Shown here: positions 17,789 through 25,889 of the stretch, in pieces
Layout of the letters: each line of letters opens with the position of its first letter
Numbering within the stretch: the first letter of the stretch is position 1
Source: an uncultured Nitrosomonadales bacterium
Lineage (GTDB): Bacteria > Pseudomonadota > Gammaproteobacteria > Burkholderiales > Methylophilaceae
Length of the DNA stretch: 64,000 nucleotides
NCBI GenBank assembly: GCA_913048465.1
Contig: CAJWVO010000001.1
Location: 1-64,000 of the forward strand
Direction of reading: 5' to 3'
The notes under the pieces: generated by a model
The model's database searches: none
What the model saw: the letters and a program-made list of their open reading frames with translations, nothing else
What the model was told of the DNA's origin: nothing
Made by a program: the position numbers and the translations under genes

Positions 17789-19980
17789 AATTAATTCATA
17801 TATTCATAAATTTAAAATATCTCTCACAATTTATTCTGTTTTATGCGCGATCAAATTTAAGACATATTGAAAAAGCAGATACACCTCATGTTGTTCCCGA
17901 AAATTTTATCGGAGTGAATATTGCCAGTAATGAAAATGAAGAGACTGACGAATATATCTTAGATAAAATTCAGGATCTGGGAGTAAAAAACCTAAGGATG
18001 TATTTCACATACCAAGATTTGAACAATCATAAAGCAAGATTGCTAAAAAAATTAAAACATTTTAGTGGATCCATCATTGTCAACCTCAGCCCTCCACCCA
18101 AAGATGCTATTGATATATCAACTGAACATGGAATGATCGCTTGGAAAAATTTTATCAATAAATTTTTTACTGATTTTAAAGAAATTCCATTTGCAGTAGA
18201 AATAGGATCCACTATTAACAGACCATCATGGACAAAACTCACTTTCAAAAGCTTCTTCATGATCTGGGCCGCCACTTACTCAGTGTGTCGAATTCATAAA
18301 CGTTCTATCATTGGTCCCAATATTTCCGACTTTGAACCCTTTATTAATTTTGGGATATATAAATCTTTGCAATCCAAACATCAGCTACCAGATGAGATAT
18401 CAAATAATCTATTTATGGAAAGAACGATTGAACCAGAACCATACGATCGTCGTATTTTTTTAAGAAAATATCCAAAGCTGTTTAAGTTTGATATTTATAA
18501 AAAATCAGCCCTATATAAAGTTATAGCAGAGCACTTTAGTATTAATTCCCTGATATCTCCATGTGCTTTCTGGAGTAAAAAAAGAGTTAATAGACTTATA
18601 GGCCAAACAAATCTTCAAAGGTCTAAGTATGTGACACGCTACTTTGCTCTATTAGCAGCTAAGGGTGACTTTTCAAAAGTATTTTGGGGTCCTCTGGTTT
18701 GTGGTCGTGAAGGGCTGATCTCCAACGGCATCAATGAACCGGATTATCCCAAGCTAGAACAGGTCACATACTACAAAGAGGCTCGGGGTCGAATTTCTGA
18801 CTTTAATATAAAAAAAATGTTCTATGCCCTACGTTTTTTTAACGCTACTATTCCTGGCGCTAAATTTATTAAGGATTACTCTCATGGTCAAAATATTCAT
18901 ATCTTAGAGTTTGAAAAAAATAATCAGATCATTCATCTGTTATGGACACAAAATAATCTAATTCAAGATATTCAACTTCACTATCATTTAAATGATTTAA
19001 GCAATGGGCAATATAAAGATCATCTTGGCAATGAGATTGAAACACCAGATACCATAACTGAAAATCCCATCTATATTTTTTGGAATAAATCATACCAACC
19101 AAATTTAATTCAGTTACCCAAAATCTCTAATGATTATTTTATTCACCATGATCGTGAAAATTATTTTTTTCTTCATGATGACAAATGGGATGGACTCATT
19201 AAAGCAAATAGTAAAACAGCATTAAATTCATTTTTAAAGGCTTGTCATCCATCAAAACTTTTTAGTCCTGACAAAAAAAATAGTCTCCGATTATCTAGAA
19301 ATGCTGTGTGGAGTCTCGTTATTCCAAATTTTGGCAAGGTCGTAATCAAAAAGCCGGCACATATCTACCCACACAAACGTTACCTTGATCGAAACCGACC
19401 TAACAAATCCATAAGAGCATGGAATGGAGCAAATGCTTTACTTGCTAAAGGAATTAATACAGCAGCTCCAATTGCAGTATTTAGTAAAAAGAATGATAAG
19501 ACAGGTCTTGAAAATTACTATATTTGCTTGCACAGTGATGCTTATAACTTTAACGACCTCGCTATCCATTTCCAGACTGAAAACACATTCAAAGGTTTAA
19601 GCAAAAGACATATTTTTGAACGTAGTGCCAATTTTATTAATGATATGCATGGTCGTGGTTTATTTTTTAATGACCTATCTGCGGGGAATCTCTTTATTAA
19701 CATTAATGATAAACACTTTGATTTTGAATTAATTGACACAGGAAGGGTGAAGAATTTTTACAGCAATCTCAGCTTCCAATCACGTAAGAAACAACGTATG
19801 AAAGACATCGTAAGACTGCTTAATAAATTTGATTGGGAGACTAGAAATATTTTCCTTAAACATTATTTCCAACTCAATAATCAATCTTTATCCCTTTTAG
19901 ATAAGCTATCTCTCATAAAGTACGACATTTTTGTTGAAACCAAAAGATTTAGAAAGAAAATACAAAAAAAACTCTCATGA
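17785..19980 (+). CDS. Glycosidase-like N-terminus fused to LPS-kinase-like C-terminus
   Basis: A 731-residue protein that I do not recognise as a named family member. The N-terminal part (about 40-420) looks like a TIM-barrel glycoside hydrolase, with an opening GVNIASNENEETDEYILDK and LGVKNLRMYF. The tract PFAVEIGSTINRPSW resembles the strand that carries a catalytic Glu. The C-terminal part (about 500-731) resembles Kdo/heptose LPS kinases (InaA/WaaP), with MHGRGLFFNDLSAGNL at about 618 and LIDTGR at about 650 as catalytic and metal loops. The usual HxD and DFD forms are altered. It follows an LTA-synthase-like gene with a 4-base overlap. A role in building or decorating LPS core is inference. 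Confidence 0.6.
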   Translation: MKLIHIFINLKYLSQFILFYARSNLRHIEKADTPHVVPENFIGVNIASNENEETDEYILDKIQDLGVKNLRMYFTYQDLNNHKARLLKKLKHFSGSIIVNLSPPPKDAIDISTEHGMIAWKNFINKFFTDFKEIPFAVEIGSTINRPSWTKLTFKSFFMIWAATYSVCRIHKRSIIGPNISDFEPFINFGIYKSLQSKHQLPDEISNNLFMERTIEPEPYDRRIFLRKYPKLFKFDIYKKSALYKVIAEHFSINSLISPCAFWSKKRVNRLIGQTNLQRSKYVTRYFALLAAKGDFSKVFWGPLVCGREGLISNGINEPDYPKLEQVTYYKEARGRISDFNIKKMFYALRFFNATIPGAKFIKDYSHGQNIHILEFEKNNQIIHLLWTQNNLIQDIQLHYHLNDLSNGQYKDHLGNEIETPDTITENPIYIFWNKSYQPNLIQLPKISNDYFIHHDRENYFFLHDDKWDGLIKANSKTALNSFLKACHPSKLFSPDKKNSLRLSRNAVWSLVIPNFGKVVIKKPAHIYPHKRYLDRNRPNKSIRAWNGANALLAKGINTAAPIAVFSKKNDKTGLENYYICLHSDAYNFNDLAIHFQTENTFKGLSKRHIFERSANFINDMHGRGLFFNDLSAGNLFININDKHFDFELIDTGRVKNFYSNLSFQSRKKQRMKDIVRLLNKFDWETRNIFLKHYFQLNNQSLSLLDKLSLIKYDIFVETKRFRKKIQKKLS

Positions 19981-20085
19981 AAATCATTAGGTTTTTTTCA
20001 GCGTTATTAAATGTTTATTTTTGGATCTTTTAAGTACAGTAAACAAACTGTTTTATACAGAATCTAATTGAAAGGAGATTACATT

Positions 20086-20157
20086 ATGTGGACAACACCT
20101 GCTGCAACTGAAATGCGTTTCGGTTTTGAAGTAACAATGTACGTATGCAATAAGTAA
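20086..20157 (+). CDS. pqqA: Coenzyme PQQ precursor peptide PqqA
   Basis: A 23-residue ORF too short for the ORF track. The peptide begins MWTTPAATEMRFGFEVTMY and ends VCNK. It carries the E-V-T-x-Y core of PqqA, in which Glu15 and Tyr19 are cross-linked by PqqE to form the PQQ skeleton. A strong Shine-Dalgarno AAAGGAGATT lies 6-9 bases upstream. It is free-standing, between the fusion gene and a terminator. No pqqB, C, D or E is in the window. PQQ would serve methanol dehydrogenase or other quinoproteins. Confidence 0.93.
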   Translation: MWTTPAATEMRFGFEVTMYVCNK

Positions 20158-20172
20158 TTATTGTCTAGGTAT

Positions 20173-20201
20173 AAAAAAGGAGCTTATTGCTCCTTTTTTT
20201 T
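20173..20201. terminator. Bidirectional terminator between pqqA and mltA
   Basis: AAAAAAGGAGC / GCTCCTTTTTTTT stem with a TTATT loop, with an A-run on one side and a T-run on the other. It can end transcription of pqqA (+) and of the mltA operon (-). The hairpin overlaps the last codons of mltA. Confidence 0.9.
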
Positions 20202-21413
20202 ATTGATCTTAAATTCATTAGGTAACATGACCCAAATATTTCCATGCTGTTTCATGGCGCCCGCCCTTTTTCCTGCTTCTGGCCCTGCCCCCCAATAGTA
20301 GTCTGCTCGAATTGGTCCTCTGATTGCTCCTCCTGTATCTTGTGCAATGACCAAACGATTTAGCGATTCATTTGAATTAGGAAATGTGGTCGCAAGAAAT
20401 ACTGGAGAGCCAATTGGTACATAACGTTTATCAATGGCAATTGATCTCTCAGCCGTTATCGGAACACCTTGGGCTCCAATAGGCCCATCGAGAACATTAT
20501 CGAGCTCTCTAAAAAAAACAAAGCTGGGGTTTTTATCTAGGAATTTTTTTAACTTTTTCTTATTCTTATTGGCCCATGATTTTATTCCCTGCATGGAGGC
20601 ATTATCTTTTGTTAGCTCACCGGCATTAATTAATGCTCTTCCCATGGAGCGATAAGGGTGGCCATTTTGATCAGCATAACCGATGGGAATCTCACTTCCA
20701 TCCTCAAATTTTATTATTCCGGAACCTTGGATCTCAAGAAAAAATGCTTCGACCGCATTATCCACCCAAAATAATTCATTGCCTTTTAAGATATTCTCAC
20801 TTGATGAGATTTGTTCTCTTGAAAAGTAAGGTAATAACTTATTGCCTTCAACTTTTCCTCTCAATCTTTTATATTTCATCTCTGGATAGAGCTCAGATAA
20901 ATCAACCGTAATCAAATCTTCAGGTGTTTTATAAATTGGGGTTGAATATTTTTTGGTTTTCTCCCTGCTGCCATTGAGAATAGGTTGATAGTACCCAGTG
21001 ATTAATCCATAATCAGTGCCATCATCTTTCCATGATTTATAGAGAGTAAAGTTTGTTTTAAAAAATTCAATAACCTCTTCAGAGGATGGATCTTCCATTA
21101 AGTTAGCAATGCTGCACACTTTTTTCCATTGTTTTTGATTAATGAGGGTAGAACAACTTTTTTGCCAAGCAGGCCAAGAATCTTTTACATTGTCACTCTT
21201 TAAAATGAAATCTATCTCATACCACTCAGATTGCCTGAGCTGACTAAATGGAACAATATTCTCATCAGACTTTTTTTTCACCTCAACAACATTACATTCC
21301 CCAGACTTTTTAATTTCTACAATTTCATCACATGGACAATCTGTTTTTTCTATTTGCTTTGGAACACAGCCAATGAAAATAAAAAATATGAGCGGAAAAA
21401 GAAATTTAATCAA
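20184..21413 (-). CDS. mltA: Membrane-bound lytic murein transglycosylase A
   Basis: Outer-membrane lipoprotein that cleaves peptidoglycan to 1,6-anhydromuropeptides. The signal MIKFLFPLIFFIFIGC gives a lipidated Cys16. The MltA barrel begins GLITGYYQPILNGSR and includes YADQNGHPYRSMGRALI. The C-terminal 3D domain has VAQDTGGAIRGPIRADYYWGAG-like residues with the catalytic Asp region. Its 409 residues suit the betaproteobacterial version. The start overlaps the apaG stop (ATGA). The final residues KKKEQ are encoded within the terminator hairpin. Confidence 0.95.
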   Translation of the reverse strand: MIKFLFPLIFFIFIGCVPKQIEKTDCPCDEIVEIKKSGECNVVEVKKKSDENIVPFSQLRQSEWYEIDFILKSDNVKDSWPAWQKSCSTLINQKQWKKVCSIANLMEDPSSEEVIEFFKTNFTLYKSWKDDGTDYGLITGYYQPILNGSREKTKKYSTPIYKTPEDLITVDLSELYPEMKYKRLRGKVEGNKLLPYFSREQISSSENILKGNELFWVDNAVEAFFLEIQGSGIIKFEDGSEIPIGYADQNGHPYRSMGRALINAGELTKDNASMQGIKSWANKNKKKLKKFLDKNPSFVFFRELDNVLDGPIGAQGVPITAERSIAIDKRYVPIGSPVFLATTFPNSNESLNRLVIAQDTGGAIRGPIRADYYWGAGPEAGKRAGAMKQHGNIWVMLPNEFKINKKKEQ

Positions 21414-21790
21414 TGGAGACTCCTCGGCATGATCAAATCAAATTTTGGTATCTCTGCATCAAACCTTTCACCAAACTCAGTTTCCATAGAGTAGGAGCCA
21501 AACATTTCGCCTATAGGCGTGTCTATTTCAGTGGCACTGGTATAGGTAAAATTATCACCAGGATAAATTATTGGTTGTTCTCCAATAACTCCGATTCCAT
21601 CTACTGTTTTGATATTCCCGTTGGAATTGACTATTTTCCAATGCCGAGAGACTAATTGGACATTGATATCAGATTCATTTTTGATGGTCACTGAATAAGC
21701 AAAAAAATATTTTCTTTCTTCATCGGATGAGTGTGAAGGCATATATTCAGTCAGTACACTGATTTCAATTTTTTTACTTAGATCGCTCAT
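21410..21790 (-). CDS. apaG: ApaG (Co2+/Mg2+ efflux-associated, DUF525)
   Basis: A 126-residue single fibronectin-III-like domain. Motifs are KYFFAYSVTIKNES near the N-terminus, LVSRHWKI, the GIGVIGEQPIIYPGDNFTY loop and MFGSYSME, all typical of ApaG. The molecular function is not settled; links to Ap4A and divalent cations come from E. coli and Salmonella genetics. It lies one base after thiG and overlaps mltA by four bases. Confidence 0.95.
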   Translation of the reverse strand: MSDLSKKIEISVLTEYMPSHSSDEERKYFFAYSVTIKNESDINVQLVSRHWKIVNSNGNIKTVDGIGVIGEQPIIYPGDNFTYTSATEIDTPIGEMFGSYSMETEFGERFDAEIPKFDLIMPRSLH

Positions 21791-21791
21791 T

Positions 21792-22583
21792 TTATTTGAT
21801 AAGCCCAGAAGTCGGTGAGCTTGGGTCTCCCTGGTATAATTTTTTGTTCATCCTCCCGGCCAGATAAGCTTCTCTTCCTGCCTCAATAGCCTTTCTCATG
21901 GCTCCAGCCATCATGATAGGATTTTTTGCCTCAGCAATAGCCGTGTTCATTAATACACCATCGCAACCAAGCTCCATCGCAATAGAAGCATCGGATGCTG
22001 TCCCAACCCCAGCATCAACTATAACCGGCACTGATGAATTCTTTATGATGATTTCCAGATTCCATGGATTCAGAATACCCATTCCCGAACCAATTAAGGA
22101 TGCAAGAGGCATAATCGCTACACAGCCAATATCCTCTAAAATTTTGGCAACAATAGGATCATCTGATGTGTATACCATGACCTCAAAACCATCTTTCACA
22201 AGAACTTTTGCCGCCTCAATGGTTTCAATCACATTTGGATAGAGTGTTTCTTTATCTCCTAACACCTCAAGCTTTACCAAATTATGGCCCTCTAACAATT
22301 CACGAGCCAACCTTAATGTTCTGATAGAATCTTCAGCATTAAAACATCCTGCTGTATTAGGAAGATAAGTAAAGTCTGAGGGTGGTACGAAATCAATTAG
22401 GCTAGGCTCATCTAAATTTTGACCGATGTTGGTTCTTCTAATAGCAACAGTAACAATTTCAGCTCCAGATTCAGTTATTGCGTCTTTTGTTTCTTTAAAG
22501 TCCTTATACTTTCCAGTACCTACTAACAATCTAGAATTAAATTCTCTCGAACCAACTATAAATTTATCTGAAGTGCTATCCAC
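21792..22583 (-). CDS. thiG: Thiazole synthase
   Basis: Forms the thiazole phosphate of thiamine from DXP, dehydroglycine and ThiS thiocarboxylate. Motifs are [13 protein letters not shown], the catalytic Lys region [15 protein letters not shown], and [14 protein letters not shown] near the phosphate site. The track start (TTG 22607) would overlap thiS by 32 bases. GTG 22583, overlapping the thiS stop as GTGGATAG, is more likely, and GTG 22586 is another option. Reading continues directly from thiS, so the two are translationally coupled. No thiF or thiO is nearby. Confidence 0.95.
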   Translation of the reverse strand: MDSTSDKFIVGSREFNSRLLVGTGKYKDFKETKDAITESGAEIVTVAIRRTNIGQNLDEPSLIDFVPPSDFTYLPNTAGCFNAEDSIRTLRLARELLEGHNLVKLEVLGDKETLYPNVIETIEAAKVLVKDGFEVMVYTSDDPIVAKILEDIGCVAIMPLASLIGSGMGILNPWNLEIIIKNSSVPVIVDAGVGTASDASIAMELGCDGVLMNTAIAEAKNPIMMAGAMRKAIEAGREAYLAGRMNKKLYQGDPSSPTSGLIK

Positions 22584-22776
22584 CACCAACTGCTCCGACA
22601 ATTTCAAACTTATCTCCTTCTTTTACTAGCGTATCTTTAAGATTGCTTTTTGGAATAATCTCACCATTACACTCAACTGCAAATTTTTTACTTACCACAC
22701 CAATTTCTTCTACTAGGTTGTATACAGTTAAATTTTCGTCAAAATTTTTTATCTCGCCATTTACCCAAATCTTCAT
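22576..22776 (-). CDS. thiS: Sulfur carrier protein ThiS
   Basis: A 66-residue ubiquitin-like carrier whose C-terminal Gly-Gly is thiocarboxylated and donates sulfur to ThiG. It begins [21 protein letters not shown] and ends with the diagnostic VGAVGGG. It lies 12 bases after the dienelactone hydrolase gene on the same strand and overlaps thiG. No TPP riboswitch is visible before it. Confidence 0.95.
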   Translation of the reverse strand: MKIWVNGEIKNFDENLTVYNLVEEIGVVSKKFAVECNGEIIPKSNLKDTLVKEGDKFEIVGAVGGG

Positions 22777-22788
22777 GGTCTTTATTCG

Positions 22789-23529
22789 CTATGCACTAAA
22801 GTTTCTTGTAAAAAATCTAAACGACATCTCATAACAAATTGAAGCCAATTCGGCATCATAGCGATCGCCCTCATCCCTCATAAAGGCATGCTGTGCATTG
22901 AATTCGTGCCATTCAAATTTAATATCTGTTGATAATAACTTTTGTCTAATTTCAGATAAAGCTTCTGTTGAGACATGGGTGTCCTGTTTACCCCAAATCA
23001 TTAAAAGCTCACCTGAGATATCTTTTAACCGCTCCATGCTGTGTTGGCCAGGCTTATTAGGAATTATGGTTGTATGTAAGTCCGTGGCATAAAAACATGC
23101 AGTCGCCTTTATATTCTTATTTAGCGCAGCGCGAAAAGCTAAATGACCGCCAATACAAAATCCCATTGCTCCAAAATTACCGTTATGCCAATCTTGCTCT
23201 TTTGCCCAATTAATAAGCGCATCGTTATCACTATCATATGACTCAACATCTTTATTTGCCTTGTCGGCATTTCCTTTATCTCTTCCTGCATCGTCATATC
23301 CCAATACTGTTCCGATTGGATTTAACTCATGGAACACCTCTGGCACAAGAACGTTGTATCCATGACTTGCCACAATCTGTGCAGCGCGAAGTATAGGTCC
23401 GGTTTGTTGAAAGATTTCAGAATAAAATAAAATAGTTGGAAATTTACCTATTTGAGTTGGCTGGTGAACATATGTTCTCATCTTTCCGGTGGGGGTATCA
23501 ATATCAATATGATTGGATTTTATTAGCAT
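22789..23529 (-). CDS. Dienelactone hydrolase family protein
   Basis: A 246-residue alpha/beta hydrolase. The nucleophile is the Cys in GFCIGGHLAF (about residue 124) and the catalytic His is in FNAQHAFMRDEGDRYD. The WGKQDTHVS tract carries the acidic member of the triad. The family hydrolyses dienelactone and related cyclic esters, but in this setting no chlorocatechol genes are present and the natural substrate is unknown. It is upstream of thiS-thiG on the same strand and downstream of the small Cys-rich gene. Confidence 0.9.
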   Translation of the reverse strand: MLIKSNHIDIDTPTGKMRTYVHQPTQIGKFPTILFYSEIFQQTGPILRAAQIVASHGYNVLVPEVFHELNPIGTVLGYDDAGRDKGNADKANKDVESYDSDNDALINWAKEQDWHNGNFGAMGFCIGGHLAFRAALNKNIKATACFYATDLHTTIIPNKPGQHSMERLKDISGELLMIWGKQDTHVSTEALSEIRQKLLSTDIKFEWHEFNAQHAFMRDEGDRYDAELASICYEMSFRFFTRNFSA

Positions 23530-23538
23530 TTTCTTTCC

Positions 23539-23739
23539 TTAATAATCAGCACTTCTTCCTGTTGCATAGTTTTCTGGAAGATCATTTTGCCATCTCTTGC
23601 ATGATTCACATTGATGATCCTCCATCGTTGGGCAATATTTTAACCCTTTGTTATTACAAAATTTACATTCGTTATTTTTATTTTTTTTGTGGATTTCTGT
23701 CGCTACTTTTGAACTTCCAAGACCGTATTTATTATCCAT
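23539..23739 (-). CDS. Small cysteine-rich protein, probable zinc ribbon
   Basis: An unrecognised 66-residue protein with five cysteines: Cys25-x2-Cys28, Cys36, and Cys44-x2-Cys47 (motifs ECKFCNN, YCPT, QCESCKRW). The spacing suggests a metal-binding knuckle. The C-terminus NYATGRSADY is not hydrophobic, and there is no signal peptide or membrane helix. The track starts at GTG 23748. ATG 23739 is preferred because GAGGTG lies at Shine-Dalgarno distance. It is nine bases before the dienelactone hydrolase gene. Function unknown. Confidence 0.7.
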   Translation of the reverse strand: MDNKYGLGSSKVATEIHKKNKNNECKFCNNKGLKYCPTMEDHQCESCKRWQNDLPENYATGRSADY

Positions 23740-23809
23740 AATAAGCACCTCATGAAGTTTAATAATATAACTATTAAGTTACTCTATGTTAACTATGTTA
23801 TCAAGCATG

Positions 23810-24199
23810 CTAATTGCTCCGAACAGGATTACAATTGGAAAAAATAAAGTCCTTATTTTCTTGCTCTTTTAATGTTTTAATGTTCGCCTGACTGTTTGAG
23901 AATTTCAGTATCAGCATGTCGTTTTGAAAAGTCTCATCATCTATGAAATTAAGCCTATACTCTATATTTTCTAATATAAGCCATTTATCAATGTTTTCTG
24001 TAACACCAGAAATGTCTCTCAAATAAAATTCTTTATTTTCCTCACACTGATATAACGTTGAGTTTTTTGGAGTGGTATCAAGCTCATAATAATCGGTTGA
24101 TAAAACACGGCCGATCTTGTCTGTATTGACGTAAGAACATGCTTGAAAATTTAATGCAACAAAAAATAAACTAATTTTTACTAAATTCTTGAATTTCAC
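23810..24199 (-). CDS. Hypothetical lipoprotein
   Basis: An unrecognised 129-residue protein with a lipoprotein signal (MKFKNLVKISLFFVALNFQAC, lipidated Cys21). Two further cysteines, in LYQCEENKEFYL and FSNCNPV, may form a disulfide. The fold may be a small beta-barrel of MliC-like size, but this is only a visual impression. It starts 29 bases inside the upstream serine protease gene, so the two are probably co-expressed. Confidence 0.6.
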   Translation of the reverse strand: MKFKNLVKISLFFVALNFQACSYVNTDKIGRVLSTDYYELDTTPKNSTLYQCEENKEFYLRDISGVTENIDKWLILENIEYRLNFIDDETFQNDMLILKFSNSQANIKTLKEQENKDFIFSNCNPVRSN

Positions 24200-25157
24200 T
24201 ATCTAATTCCATGAAGACTTTTGAATGGTATTTAGATTTTACCAAATTTCCTTCATCTGCATATATTTTTGATAGTAATTGATGTGCCATAGAGTGATTT
24301 TCTTTTTTGGCAAGCACTTCCATAAGTTCCTTTTTTGCGTCAGCAACCTGATTGAGATGATATAAACTTCTAGCAAAATAATATTTTGCCTCAAATGCAT
24401 TAGTTTCTTGTATCCATTCTTGAGAAATATTTTTCAATTCATTCCAGTCTTCATCAAATAAGGGTTTAACTATTTTCATAAAGTAAGGAAGATTGGTTGG
24501 AGGTTCATCCCAAAAAGGAATCTGAGCTTGTGTAGTCACATCTAAACGCTCACCTTTTTCCATAAGCTCCTTAACCACCTCGATTGGGATTGAATAATAC
24601 AATGCTCCACGCCCAGGGGTCTTAAATGTTGTAATTCCTAATAGCTTTCCAGTTTCATCAAATAAACCTCCACCACTAGCGCCTAAAGAAAACCATGTTG
24701 ACGACTGGATTACTTTCTTACCCTTTAAATCAAAAATATCTCTGACTTTACCAATTGATGTCACCGGCCTAGTGGCATTACCACCGTAGCTTTTAGCGAT
24801 CACGTTGGTACCGTAATCAACATCCGAACTAGAACCCAATGTCACAGGATCTAAATTAAGATACTTAAAAGTGAGAATGCATATATCATGCTCCCAATCA
24901 GCAATTAACTTTTCTGGGGGATAGCTCGTTCCATATTTTGTGACATGAATACCTGTTGAATTTGCAATCACGTGACAATTAGTAACCACATGGTCTTTTG
25001 CAACCACAACACCTGATCCCACTCCATGGTTACCTGCCTGGTTAGCAGAATGAACTTTCACTATGGAACGATTTAATTGCAATGTCAGCTCTTGGGTAAG
25101 CCCAGCTGAGTTGGAAATTGTAGGTATTAAAAAAAGAATTAATAATAATTTTCGCAT
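24171..25157 (-). CDS. Trypsin-like serine protease with C-terminal TPR-like repeats
   Basis: A 328-residue exported protein. The signal peptide MRKLLLILFLIPTISNSAG is followed by an S1/S1C protease domain with the triad His62 (VTNCHVI), Asp91 (WEHDICIL) and Ser161 (LGASGGGLF). There is no PDZ domain, unlike DegP/DegS. From about residue 225 it carries helical repeats resembling TPR (AKYYFARSLYHLNQVADAKKEL). A periplasmic quality-control or processing role is inference. A 12-bp inverted repeat directly abuts its start codon, and no strong Shine-Dalgarno is seen. Confidence 0.85.
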   Translation of the reverse strand: MRKLLLILFLIPTISNSAGLTQELTLQLNRSIVKVHSANQAGNHGVGSGVVVAKDHVVTNCHVIANSTGIHVTKYGTSYPPEKLIADWEHDICILTFKYLNLDPVTLGSSSDVDYGTNVIAKSYGGNATRPVTSIGKVRDIFDLKGKKVIQSSTWFSLGASGGGLFDETGKLLGITTFKTPGRGALYYSIPIEVVKELMEKGERLDVTTQAQIPFWDEPPTNLPYFMKIVKPLFDEDWNELKNISQEWIQETNAFEAKYYFARSLYHLNQVADAKKELMEVLAKKENHSMAHQLLSKIYADEGNLVKSKYHSKVFMELDSEIQEFSKN

Positions 25158-25200
25158 CGTATCTTATCAAAAGTTTATCTACCTATTCTGATAAGATACG
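25158..25200. repeat. 12-bp perfect inverted repeat upstream of the protease gene
   Basis: CGTATCTTATCA (25158-25169) and its exact reverse complement TGATAAGATACG (25189-25200) flank a 19-base spacer. One arm touches the protease start codon (minus strand ATG at 25157). No T-run follows, so a terminator is unlikely. It could be an operator or an RNA stem masking the start. Confidence 0.7.
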
Positions 25201-25217
25201 CAACAGTTAGTTCATGA

Positions 25218-25880
25218 TTAACCGCATTTACTTTCACCGCAGTTTAAACAAGTTAGACATCCATCCATGAGAATAGCTGCTTTGGTATTACATTTTGAGC
25301 ATAATTGACTATCCCTAGGAAATCCAGACTCATCAAGCTGGTCTTGATTCTTATCTAAGTACTCTTTCTTTTTTTCTTCAACTAATTTTTTTTGATGTTC
25401 ATCAAGCTCTTTTGTTTTCAGCATGCCAATGTCAATCAAATGTTTTTCTAAGACCTCACCGATCTCAGCAACCAGGCTTGGAACGTACTTGCCACCTTTT
25501 TTGTAATATCCACCATTAGGGTCAAAAACACTTTGCAACTCTTCAAGCAAGAAAGTAACATCGCCACCTTTACGAAAAACTGCAGACATCACTCTCGTTA
25601 ATCCTACGATCCATTGAAAATGATCCATATTTTTTGAATTAATAAATATTTCAAATGGTCTTGAATGTTCTTGATCTGTGCCTTCATTCATCACCACATC
25701 ATTGATTGTGATATACAAAGCATGCTCAGTGACGGGCGTTTTTACTTTATAAGTAGTTCCTCGAATATGCTCTGGCCTTTCAAGCGGCTCTCCTAGTTGA
25801 ACAACCTCAGCCTTAGGGTCATCGTTTTTGTCATTTAATACAGAGTAACCAACAATCTTTTTTTCAATTTTCTTTACCAT
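25218..25880 (-). CDS. nrdJb: Class II ribonucleotide reductase C-terminal subunit NrdJb
   Basis: A 220-residue protein matching the TSCPD/NrdJb part of split adenosylcobalamin-dependent RNR. It starts with VVQLGEPLERPEHIRGTTYKVKTP. It has the TSCPD-like region (DHFQWIVGLTRVMSAVFRKGGD) and ends in a zinc-ribbon CSKCNTKAAILMDGCLTCLNCGESKCG. Those C-terminal cysteines are expected to deliver electrons to the active site. It follows nrdJa by nine bases. Splitting of NrdJ into two genes is known from Pseudomonas and many betaproteobacteria. Confidence 0.93.
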   Translation of the reverse strand: MVKKIEKKIVGYSVLNDKNDDPKAEVVQLGEPLERPEHIRGTTYKVKTPVTEHALYITINDVVMNEGTDQEHSRPFEIFINSKNMDHFQWIVGLTRVMSAVFRKGGDVTFLLEELQSVFDPNGGYYKKGGKYVPSLVAEIGEVLEKHLIDIGMLKTKELDEHQKKLVEEKKKEYLDKNQDQLDESGFPRDSQLCSKCNTKAAILMDGCLTCLNCGESKCG

Positions 25881-25889
25881 ATTTATCCC

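Noticed and set aside
20036-20051. ACAGT-AAACAA-ACTGT inverted repeat before pqqA
   Set aside because: Arms of only five bases and no clean T-run; too weak to call a terminator or an operator.
20021-20059. TTGGAT and TATACA as a pqqA promoter
   Set aside because: Separated by 27 bases, too far for sigma-70; no better pair found.
20434-21655. Plus-strand ORFs of 73-92 codons opposite mltA and apaG
   Set aside because: Antisense to intact lipoprotein and ApaG genes with clear family motifs.
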